A DNA stretch of 5,062 nucleotides from Gammaproteobacteria bacterium (GTDB lineage Bacteria > Pseudomonadota > Gammaproteobacteria > Immundisolibacterales > Immundisolibacteraceae): the NCBI GenBank assembly GCA_003645395.1, contig QNFC01000147.1, positions 1 through 5,062 of the forward strand, given 5' to 3'. The notes below the pieces were generated by a model. The model ran no database searches, was not told the DNA's origin, and was given only the letters and a program-made list of their open reading frames with translations. The position numbers and the translations under genes are program-made. Below, one piece after another: positions 1 through 5,062 of the stretch. Numbering within the stretch: position 1 is the stretch's first letter; each line of letters opens with the position of its first letter.

Positions 1-932
1 AACCATTCCAGGGCATCGGCGAGCTGCTGGTCGCGTTCGCGGACGATGCCGTCGTAGTCGTCTGACCACCGATACCAGCCTTCGCCGGATATTGCCCCGG
101 CTTTGCCATCAGCCACCAGGTTGCGCAAGGTCTCCGTCGGGGCATTGGCTGGGGAGCCGGTTTTCTCTTCCATATAGGCCATTACCGCGAGGGCAGTTTT
201 TTTGTGTACCACCAGGTCTTCGGTTAGCAGGGGTCCCCAGAGGGCTAATCGTGGTCCGATGCTAAGGCGTACCGCTTCATCTATATCTGCGGCAGTCGCC
301 AGACCTTCATCGACCATACGGTGAATCTCTGCAAGCATGGCCATTTGCACCCGGTTAACCAGAAAGCCGGGGCTTTCGCGGCAGACTACGCCGACGTGAT
401 CAATGGTGGTGAGGAAGTTCTGCGCCCATTCAATCAACGCGGGTGGAGTGAAGTCGGCGTGGATTATCTCCACCGCTTTTATGATGTGGGCCGGGGTGAT
501 GTAGTGAATGCCCACCACCCGCTCGCGGTGTTCAACGCCTTCGCACAATGAGGTGAGCAGGTAGGATGAGGTGTTGGTGGCGAGCACCACCTCGGGACCG
601 CAGAGCGGGTCAAGCTCGGCAAACAGGGCCTGCTTAACGCCAAGGTCTTCCTGGGCGACTTCGTGAACCATGAAGGAACCGGCCACGGCGCTGGCCAGGT
701 CGCTATCACCGCGTACCCGGTCGAGTATGTTTGCCACCGTAATGCCAGCGGTTACCAGGCTTTCTGCAATCGGAGTTGCCCGCGCTGCATAGCTGGCCAG
801 TGCATCCGCATTGCTGTCGTGGAGCACCACGTCGTAACCGTGGCGGGCGTAGATGGTGGCGATAACGGTGCCCATGAAACCGGCCCCGATCACGGTGATC
901 TGGTTCTGTTCACGCTGAGGATGGTTGGCCAT
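1..932 (-). CDS. 3-hydroxyacyl-CoA dehydrogenase family protein, 3' end cut by the window edge
   Basis: This is an NAD-dependent dehydrogenase of the 3-hydroxyacyl-CoA dehydrogenase fold, expected to oxidise a 3-hydroxyacyl-CoA (or a related 3-hydroxy acid) to the 3-keto form in the cytoplasm. My translation gives 310 codons with no stop before base 1. Near the N-terminus is a Rossmann loop GAGFMG (residues 16-21), and D39 at the end of the second strand favours NAD over NADP. The four active-site residues of the family fit by motif and spacing: S122 in NTSS, H143 in GIHYITPAH, E155 in KAVEII and N193 in GFLVNR. The C-terminal domain begins around residue 187 and ends in the usual GKAGAISGEGWYRW segment, so few residues should be missing. 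The start is supported by GGAGAG at 942-937. The gene begins 23 bases after the preceding hydrolase and is probably last or near last in the operon. The usual HFFNP after the catalytic His is changed to HYITP, so the substrate may not be a plain fatty acyl-CoA. The family call is firm; the substrate is unknown. Confidence 0.93.
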   Translation of the reverse strand, partial: MANHPQREQNQITVIGAGFMGTVIATIYARHGYDVVLHDSNADALASYAARATPIAESLVTAGITVANILDRVRGDSDLASAVAGSFMVHEVAQEDLGVKQALFAELDPLCGPEVVLATNTSSYLLTSLCEGVEHRERVVGIHYITPAHIIKAVEIIHADFTPPALIEWAQNFLTTIDHVGVVCRESPGFLVNRVQMAMLAEIHRMVDEGLATAADIDEAVRLSIGPRLALWGPLLTEDLVVHKKTALAVMAYMEEKTGSPANAPTETLRNLVADGKAGAISGEGWYRWSDDYDGIVRERDQQLADALEW

Positions 933-955
933 GGGGCTCTCCGGTTAATTAATTA

Positions 956-1780
956 CTACTGCAGAAATTCAATGACTGCCTTATTAAAGGTCTCGGGGTG
1001 TTCGATATTGGGACAGTGTCCGCACTCTTCAAAAACATTTATCTGCGCGCCGCTGATTTGATTTTGTAGTTCCTGAGCGTAGCCGGGCAGGCGTAACTTA
1101 TCGTTAGCTCCGGCGATGATCAGCGTGGGGTGTTTGATCAAATCGTATGGGGTTTCATCTTTACCGCCGAACTCGGCTTTTGCCGGGGTCGCCGGTGAAC
1201 GGAACCGGGCGGCGGCTGCGCATTCCCAGGCACCGGGGACCAGGGCGAATTGCTGCCGGCGTTCGACATATTCCGCATCATCGGCCCATTTGGGATAGTA
1301 CATCACTGCCCGTAAAAGCCGCCGCATTGCCTCCGGCGTGCAGTCGTAATCGAGCAATGCCTGGCGATGTTCATTGGCCGGGGCCAGTCCACCGCCACTG
1401 GCGAGGATCATCCGCCGAATCGGGAATAGCGGCTGTTCGCTGGCGGCGACTCTCGCCAGAAAAGTGCCGCCCATGGAGTTACCGAGAAAGTCGGCTTCAT
1501 CGATGTTCATGGCGGCAAGGAAGGCGACCATGTGCTGCAACATACACCGATGTCCGGCTGTGAAGTCATAGAGCTTGTCGGTGCCGCCGAAACCGAGCCA
1601 GTCTGGCGCGATGACGTGGAAGTGTTCCGCCAAGGCGGCGATGTTGAACTCCCAGCTGAGCTCGGCGCAACCGCCAAACTCGCCGCTGTGCAGCAGCACC
1701 AGGGTGGGGCCGCTGCCGGCCTCCAGGTAGTGAGTGTTAATACCCTCTACGGTGATATACCGGCTCTGGAATTCAGCCAT
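956..1780 (-). CDS. alpha/beta hydrolase resembling meta-cleavage-product C-C hydrolases
   Basis: This 274-residue cytoplasmic alpha/beta-fold hydrolase has the full catalytic triad. The nucleophile is S102 in the elbow GNSMGG, the acid is D227 in GANDKLRLP, and the base is H255 in ECGHCPNIEHPETFN. The elbow GNSMGG and a CGHxxxxEHPxxFN ending are typical of the BphD/MhpC group, which hydrolyse a carbon-carbon bond in ring-cleavage products of aromatic compounds. The N-terminal LLHSGEFGG (29-37) takes the place of the usual oxyanion-hole HGxGPG stretch and departs from it. The lid spans roughly residues 130-205. Length is normal for the family. The start lies one base after the stop of the oxidoreductase gene (TGA-A-ATG), with only a weak AGAAG (1791-1787) ahead of it, so translation is probably coupled. 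No extradiol dioxygenase is visible, so an ester, lactone or other beta-diketone-like substrate remains possible. The fold and triad are certain; the C-C hydrolase role is inferred. Confidence 0.9.
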   Translation of the reverse strand: MAEFQSRYITVEGINTHYLEAGSGPTLVLLHSGEFGGCAELSWEFNIAALAEHFHVIAPDWLGFGGTDKLYDFTAGHRCMLQHMVAFLAAMNIDEADFLGNSMGGTFLARVAASEQPLFPIRRMILASGGGLAPANEHRQALLDYDCTPEAMRRLLRAVMYYPKWADDAEYVERRQQFALVPGAWECAAAARFRSPATPAKAEFGGKDETPYDLIKHPTLIIAGANDKLRLPGYAQELQNQISGAQINVFEECGHCPNIEHPETFNKAVIEFLQ

Positions 1781-1781
1781 T

Positions 1782-2933
1782 TCAAACTTCTGTTTCAGCG
1801 GTGATATTCAGCTCTTTAAGCCGCGGGTAGACCTCTTTGGCAAACATATCCATGCCTTTAACGGTCTCGTCGTGCTCAAGAAACCCAGCCTGGCCCATGA
1901 TCAGCAGATGACCAAACCCGCCCACATGGCCATAAAACTTTTTGATCTGTTTGTAAACGGTATCGGGACTGCCAGCAAAAATAATGCCCTGCTCGATTAA
2001 CGTTTCCAACGAGAAATCGCCAAACATATAGGGGCCTTTGGCGTTTTTCATCATCGCCACGTTAGCCTCTACCGAGGCGTAGCCCGGCGGATTATTAAAC
2101 TGGATGGGTACCTTGTTGGCGGTGATGTACCACATCAGTTTGCGCGCACCGGCGAAGCCCTCTTCGTCGGTCTCACCGGTATAAATAAGTGCCGCGTAGG
2201 CGAGGCGATCGTTGTTGAAGGACGCCTTCATCTCGGCGCGCTTACTGCGGTAGGCATCAAAGATTTCGCGGGTTTTCTCGAAGCCGGTGAGAAAGGTCGC
2301 GGCAACGTAATTTTTTTCTGCCGTGCGCGCAACACTGCCGGGAGAAAGCGCCGTGATCCAGACAGGCGGATGGGGGGCCTGATAGGGCCGCGGCCAGATA
2401 TTTACCTGGCGGTAATGAAAGTGCTCGCTCTCCCAGTTAAACGGGCCGTCGTGGGTGGTCCAGGCTTTGATAATAAGGTCATGCGCTTCCCACAACCGCT
2501 CGTGCATACCCACCGGATTGCTGTTCATCGCGGAGATTTCGTAGGGCACGCCGCGGACAAAACCGACCACGACTCGGCCCCGCGAGATGTTGTCGACCAT
2601 GGCCATCTCCTCGGCCACGCGCACTGGATCGCGCCGGTTAACGATGGGGTTGCCGAGTAACAGCAACTTGGCGTTTTTGGTCTCTCGCGCCAGAATACCG
2701 AGCATGATCGGCGCTGCCGGGTCCATGCAAGTGGCGGTCTGGTGGTGTTCGTTGACCATGATATCCAGCCCGATTTCGTCAGCGTGAACCCACTCGTCGA
2801 TATAGCGGTGATAAAGATCGGCACCTTTTTTCGGGTCAAAAATTTGATTGGGCAACTTCACCCGAATCGAATCGAATTCCTCTTCGGGTGGCAAATAGGG
2901 GTAGGCAGTTTCAGTAAAAAACCAGGATCGCAT
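1782..2933 (-). CDS. LLM class (luciferase-like) flavin-dependent oxidoreductase
   Basis: This 383-residue protein of the bacterial luciferase-like TIM-barrel family would use reduced flavin (FMNH2, or F420 in some members) and is most likely a monooxygenase acting in the cytoplasm. Visible family marks are the early MVNEHH (59-64), the segment NPIVNRRDPVRVAEEMAMVD followed by NISRGR (95-120), which is the most typical stretch of the family, VVVGFVRGVP just after it (121-130), and a C-terminal GSPDTV (321-326). The product is longer than small members of the family but ordinary for the alkanal, limonene or nitrilotriacetate monooxygenase-like branch. I chose the ATG at 2933 because AGGAG lies six bases before it and the protein then starts MRSWFFTETAYPYLPP, the first beta strand. 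An ATG 11 codons upstream has no ribosome site. The preceding hydrolase ends 80 bases upstream with no terminator between them, and the next gene follows after one base. No reductase partner is visible, so reduced flavin must come from elsewhere. The substrate is unknown. Confidence 0.93.
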   Translation of the reverse strand: MRSWFFTETAYPYLPPEEEFDSIRVKLPNQIFDPKKGADLYHRYIDEWVHADEIGLDIMVNEHHQTATCMDPAAPIMLGILARETKNAKLLLLGNPIVNRRDPVRVAEEMAMVDNISRGRVVVGFVRGVPYEISAMNSNPVGMHERLWEAHDLIIKAWTTHDGPFNWESEHFHYRQVNIWPRPYQAPHPPVWITALSPGSVARTAEKNYVAATFLTGFEKTREIFDAYRSKRAEMKASFNNDRLAYAALIYTGETDEEGFAGARKLMWYITANKVPIQFNNPPGYASVEANVAMMKNAKGPYMFGDFSLETLIEQGIIFAGSPDTVYKQIKKFYGHVGGFGHLLIMGQAGFLEHDETVKGMDMFAKEVYPRLKELNITAETEV

Positions 2934-2946
2934 TACTCTCTCCTCT
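2934..2946 (-). promoter_or_regulatory. Strong ribosome binding site that fixes the oxidoreductase start
   Basis: Read on the minus strand, AGAGGAGAGAGTA leads directly into the ATG at 2933. AGGAG occupies 2944-2940 and leaves a six-base spacer, which is close to ideal. The alternative in-frame ATG at 2966 is preceded by GGGGGTAA-type sequence with poor spacing and would add 11 residues outside the conserved fold. Confidence 0.75.
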
Positions 2947-3013
2947 GTCAGTAACCAATGGAGCATTTACCCCCTCGGCAACCGATAAACTGGAAATTTT
3001 GATAGGTGCCGGT

Positions 3014-3799
3014 CTAGGTGGTTTTTGACAACACCCAGTCAACAAACCGCTGCGGCTGTTCCATTTGTGGCGCATGACCCGCTTCGGCAATGGTGTCGAA
3101 GGTGGCACCGGCAATCAGCCCGGCATAACCCTCACTGTAGGCAGGCGATACCAGGCCATCACTGGCACCGCAACAGACATTGGTGGGGATCTGAATGCGG
3201 TGCAGCCGCTGCTTTAACTTGGGATTGTGCAGGTAGGGCTCCCAGGCATAGAGGGCCAGGGATTCGCGATTGCGGGCAAACGCGGTGAGCTGCTCATCTG
3301 ACAGCGTTGAAAAATCGATTTGCGCTTTAGCCGGGTCGTGAAACGCCAGCGCCGCCAGTTCATCCGGCGGTATCGCGAACATATCGGGAAAGTCGCGGGT
3401 CTCGCGATCACCCTGTTTGATACCCACTGCGCCGACCATCATCAGCCGTGACAGTCGGCTGCTGTTTTTGACCGCGATCTCCACGGCAGTCCAGCCACCG
3501 ATAGAAAAGCCGACCAGAATTACGTCCTGTAGATCATATTGATCGAGCAGGTCGAGGTAGAGATAACTGAGATCATCTACCTTTGTTATATGGGCGGGGC
3601 GGGCAGTGTTACCAAACCCGGGGTGGGTCGGCGCGATGACTTCAAACCGCTCCGCCAGTTGGTCAATCACACTACCCGGTTGCAGCGGGCCGCCGCCGCC
3701 ATGCAGTAGCAGCATGGGCTGACCGCTGCCTTTGTGGATTACTTCCAGCTCCAGGCCACCAATTTTCAGGCGGCCTTCATGGAGTTTCAGGTCCGTCAT
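3014..3799 (-). CDS. alpha/beta hydrolase, first gene of the leftward operon
   Basis: This 261-residue alpha/beta-fold hydrolase is cytoplasmic, with no signal peptide. The triad is S99 in VGFSIGG, D214 in GASDGLVSP and H242 in AEAGHAPQMEQP. The oxyanion-hole region is LLHGGGGP (31-38), followed by PTHPGFG (58-63), as in many ester, enol-lactone and C-C bond hydrolases. The cap domain covers about residues 125-195. The sequence clearly differs from the second hydrolase of this operon (GFSIGG against GNSMGG, and different lids), so the two are not a recent duplication and probably act on different steps. The start is firm: AGGAGG at 3809-3804 stands four bases past AGAT from the ATG. It is the promoter-proximal gene of the leftward unit and faces the divergent amidohydrolase gene across a 443-base gap. 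The exact reaction cannot be read from the sequence; esterase, lactonase and C-C hydrolase are all open. Confidence 0.91.
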   Translation of the reverse strand: MTDLKLHEGRLKIGGLELEVIHKGSGQPMLLLHGGGGPLQPGSVIDQLAERFEVIAPTHPGFGNTARPAHITKVDDLSYLYLDLLDQYDLQDVILVGFSIGGWTAVEIAVKNSSRLSRLMMVGAVGIKQGDRETRDFPDMFAIPPDELAALAFHDPAKAQIDFSTLSDEQLTAFARNRESLALYAWEPYLHNPKLKQRLHRIQIPTNVCCGASDGLVSPAYSEGYAGLIAGATFDTIAEAGHAPQMEQPQRFVDWVLSKTT

Positions 3800-3930
3800 A
3801 TCTCCTCCTCATTTTTTGATAACGCTGGGTAGCGAGCCTTTAGTGATCCTGATCGCTCAGTTTCAAGACTTCTCCGTTGGCATTTGCAGTTCTCCCACCG
3901 CATGATTTTTCGCCAACCCCATTGCGGTTA

Positions 3931-3959
3931 TTGATACCACGCGCACATCATATTGCCTA
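3931..3959 (-). promoter_or_regulatory. Candidate sigma70-type promoter for the leftward operon
   Basis: On the minus strand a TAGGCA -35 box (3959-3954, 4 of 6 consensus bases) is separated by exactly 17 bases from TATCAA (3936-3931, 4 of 6). The -10 is preceded by TGG, giving an extended -10 (TGn). Transcription would start near 3924 and leave a leader of about 125 bases before the hydrolase ATG. The match is moderate and found by eye only. Confidence 0.3.
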
Positions 3960-3975
3960 CAAAATTTTGGTGGTC

Positions 3976-3987
3976 CTAATGAATTAG
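3976..3987. promoter_or_regulatory. Short palindrome, possible operator half-sites
   Basis: CTAAT-GA-ATTAG is a perfect five-base inverted repeat with a two-base centre. It lies about 17 bases upstream of the candidate -35 of the leftward operon and next to another perfect palindrome, CAAAATTTTG, at 3960-3969. The position suits a regulator site in a divergent promoter region. Such short AT-rich palindromes also occur by chance, so this is weak. Confidence 0.22.
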
Positions 3988-4033
3988 CGGTTCTGTCATT
4001 CCTTATATGCCGGAAGAGAAGCAACAGGGTTTT

Positions 4034-4103
4034 GTAGGAGCGGCTTCAGCCGCGACACCCAGCGTCCGGTCACCTCTGCGGTCGCGACTAAAGTCGCTCC
4101 TAC
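4034..4103. repeat. REP/BIME-like pair of inverted palindromic repeats
   Basis: Two 23-base units stand in inverted orientation around a 24-base centre. The left unit (4034-4056) starts GTAGGAGCGGCTTCAGCCGC and the right unit (4081-4103) is its reverse complement at 20 of 23 positions. Each unit contains its own small hairpin: GCGGCT/AGCCGC at 4040-4053 and GCGACT/AGTCGC at 4084-4097. Two of the three differences fall on paired bases (G-C replaced by A-T) and the third is in the loop, so both hairpins are kept. Similarity extends outward, with GTTTT at 4029-4033 matching GAAAAC at 4104-4109 apart from one extra base. This is the form of REP elements arranged as a BIME, known from Pseudomonas and other gammaproteobacteria and mobilised by RAYT transposases encoded elsewhere. 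No RAYT gene is in the window. Confidence 0.82.
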
Positions 4104-4182
4104 GAAAACGCCACCCTTGATCTCTATCCTCATCTCTGGAAAACGGTGCCAAAAAAATTTAACCATCCCTTAAAAAACCATC

Positions 4183-4191
4183 TGCTACAGT
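4183..4191 (+). promoter_or_regulatory. Candidate extended -10 promoter for the amidohydrolase gene
   Basis: TGC-TACAGT is an extended -10 element (TGn plus a hexamer matching TATAAT at 4 of 6). No good -35 stands 17 bases upstream, which extended -10 promoters can tolerate. Transcription would start near 4198 and leave a leader of about 45 bases. An alternative is TTGGCA at 4191-4196 as a -35, but its -10 partner around 4214 is poor. Confidence 0.28.
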
Positions 4192-4242
4192 TGGCAAAAA
4201 AATCAATAAGGATCTAAAAACTAAAAAACCGGAGGAGAGACC

Positions 4243-5062
4243 ATGGCGAAGAATTTTCCGTTTCCGATTTTTGATGCAGACGGCCACGTGTTTGAAGACG
4301 AAGACGCGATCATGACCTACATGGAGGGGGACTACGCCGGTTTTGAGCGCATGAAAAGCTTCTCCATTTTCCCGGGAGTCGATGGCTGGTCTCGGGGGAT
4401 GATCAAGATGGAGAAATCCAACACCCCGCGCAAGCTAAAAACCGATGTAGAAATCTGGAGCGACATGCTCGACGACATGGGTTGCGAAGGCTCGGTGCTC
4501 TACCCCACCTCGGCACTGACCACCGGGTTGATGAAAGACATACCGGTATCCATCGCCGTCACCAATGCCTACAACAACTGGCTGGAAGGCGAATACATGC
4601 AAAAAGACGACCGCCTGTTTGGTGTCGGCCTGATGCCCATGCTCGACCCCCAGGCGGCGGTCAAGGAGATCCACCGCTGCGCCAGAGACCGCAAAAACTT
4701 TGTGGCGATGATGTTACCCGGCGGTGTGACCCACCCGACGCGCACCTATGGCAATGAGTTCTTCTGGCCGATCTATGAAGCGGCGCAGGAGTGCAACATG
4801 GCGCTGGCGATCCACGGCGGTCCCAGTGGCGGCATGGGGTTTGACCATTTCGACAGTTTTGAAAAAATCCATACCCTCTCCCACCCAATGGGTTTGCAGA
4901 TTCAACTCACGGATGTGATTTTCAGCGGGGTGTTTGATGCCTTCCCGAAACTGCGCATGGCCTTTCTTGAAGGCGGTTGTAGCTGGGTGCCGTTCATGAT
5001 GGATCGGCTCGATTACGAATATGACTCGGCCTTCGGCGGCAAGGCCCGCGACAAACTGAAAA
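4243..5062 (+). CDS. Amidohydrolase-2 (PF04909) family protein, 3' end cut by the window edge
   Basis: My translation runs 273 codons open to the right edge and starts MAKNFPFPIFDADGHVFEDE. It belongs to the metal-dependent amidohydrolase-2 family, whose members include decarboxylases of aromatic and ring-cleavage acids (ACMSD, gamma-resorcylate and 5-carboxyvanillate decarboxylases), hydratases such as LigJ, and many enzymes of unknown substrate. Visible marks are the N-terminal metal motif in the variant form DADGH (D11-H15), GVGLMPMLDP (127-136) at a barrel strand, the metal-ligand-type histidine H191 in LAIHGG, H214 in the SHPMGLQ segment, and the SGVFDAFPKLRMAFLEGGCSWVP stretch (228-250), the last being highly typical. 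The final catalytic aspartate of the family lies beyond the edge; full members of this type run near 350-400 residues. The start is secured by GGAGGAG at 4231-4237. The gene is divergent from the hydrolase/oxidoreductase operon and probably belongs to the same pathway. Its reaction (decarboxylation, hydration or hydrolysis) is not settled. Confidence 0.92.
   Translation, partial: MAKNFPFPIFDADGHVFEDEDAIMTYMEGDYAGFERMKSFSIFPGVDGWSRGMIKMEKSNTPRKLKTDVEIWSDMLDDMGCEGSVLYPTSALTTGLMKDIPVSIAVTNAYNNWLEGEYMQKDDRLFGVGLMPMLDPQAAVKEIHRCARDRKNFVAMMLPGGVTHPTRTYGNEFFWPIYEAAQECNMALAIHGGPSGGMGFDHFDSFEKIHTLSHPMGLQIQLTDVIFSGVFDAFPKLRMAFLEGGCSWVPFMMDRLDYEYDSAFGGKARDKLK

Larger units (their letters stand above)
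3800..4242. other. Divergent intergenic region between the hydrolase operon and the amidohydrolase gene
   Basis: I find no convincing protein gene in these 443 bases. From left to right it holds the ribosome site of the leftward hydrolase (3804-3809), a candidate leftward promoter (3931-3959), the small palindromes CAAAATTTTG (3960-3969) and CTAATGAATTAG (3976-3987), a REP/BIME-like inverted pair (4034-4103), an A-tract-rich stretch (4140-4228) with a candidate rightward promoter, and the strong ribosome site GGAGGAG (4231-4237) of the amidohydrolase gene. The length leaves room for shared regulation of both transcription units. No regulator gene lies inside the window. Confidence 0.8.

Noticed and set aside
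321..2660. Open plus-strand frames such as 663-1061, 1147-1563 and 2370-2660
   Set aside because: They lie antisense inside well-supported minus-strand genes, show no recognisable domain and lack ribosome sites; GC-biased codons produce such shadows.
2934..2966. Upstream in-frame ATG at 2966 that would extend the oxidoreductase by 11 residues
   Set aside because: It has no well-placed ribosome site, the added residues are not part of the fold, and the ATG at 2933 has an ideal AGGAG.
2934..3013. Possible terminator or separate promoter in the 80-base gap between the first hydrolase and the oxidoreductase
   Set aside because: Only a three-pair CGG/CCG stem is visible, with no T-run, and I could not find a credible promoter; the gap looks like an ordinary intra-operon spacer.
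956..3799. The two alpha/beta hydrolases as a tandem duplication
   Set aside because: Their nucleophile elbows, lids and termini differ throughout; they share only the fold and triad.
3823..3834. Small hairpin CGCT-GGGT-AGCG near the leftward hydrolase start
   Set aside because: A four-base stem is too short to support a riboswitch or operator claim.
4034..4103. Reading the inverted pair as a transcription terminator or as CRISPR repeats
   Set aside because: Both flanking genes point away from it, so no known transcript ends here, and there is no clean T-run after a single stem. Only two copies exist and they are inverted, unlike CRISPR repeats.

Overview
The window reads as chromosomal DNA of a moderately GC-rich proteobacterium. 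A gammaproteobacterium related to Pseudomonas or the marine Cellvibrionales/Spongiibacteraceae-type lineages is most likely. This rests on codon usage by eye, strong Shine-Dalgarno sites, the protein families present, and a REP-type inverted pair built on GTAGGAGCGGCTTCAGCCGC, a repeat style known from Pseudomonas and relatives. The taxonomic placement is inference. I see no mobile element, CRISPR array, rRNA or tRNA.

Layout. Positions 1-3799 hold four minus-strand genes, all read leftward and closely spaced. In transcription order they are: an alpha/beta hydrolase (3799-3014), a luciferase-like flavin-dependent oxidoreductase (2933-1782), a second alpha/beta hydrolase that resembles meta-cleavage-product C-C hydrolases (1780-956), and a 3-hydroxyacyl-CoA dehydrogenase family protein (932-1, cut by the left edge). 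The gaps are 80, 1 and 23 bases with no evident terminator, so this looks like one operon. Positions 3800-4242 are a divergent intergenic region. It has candidate promoters in both directions, a REP/BIME-like inverted pair (4034-4103), small palindromes, and a series of A-tracts before the rightward gene. From 4243 to the right edge runs an amidohydrolase-2 (PF04909) family gene on the plus strand, also partial.

How the genes may work together. A flavin-dependent monooxygenase, two alpha/beta hydrolases (one of the C-C bond hydrolase type), an amidohydrolase-2 enzyme (a family with decarboxylases and hydratases of aromatic or ring-cleavage acids) and a 3-hydroxyacyl-CoA dehydrogenase fit a catabolic pathway. 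It would oxidise a cyclic or aromatic compound, cut it hydrolytically, and pass the acyl part to beta-oxidation. No ring-cleaving dioxygenase, CoA ligase, transporter or regulator is visible, so the substrate cannot be named. The family assignments are strong; the pathway is a hypothesis.
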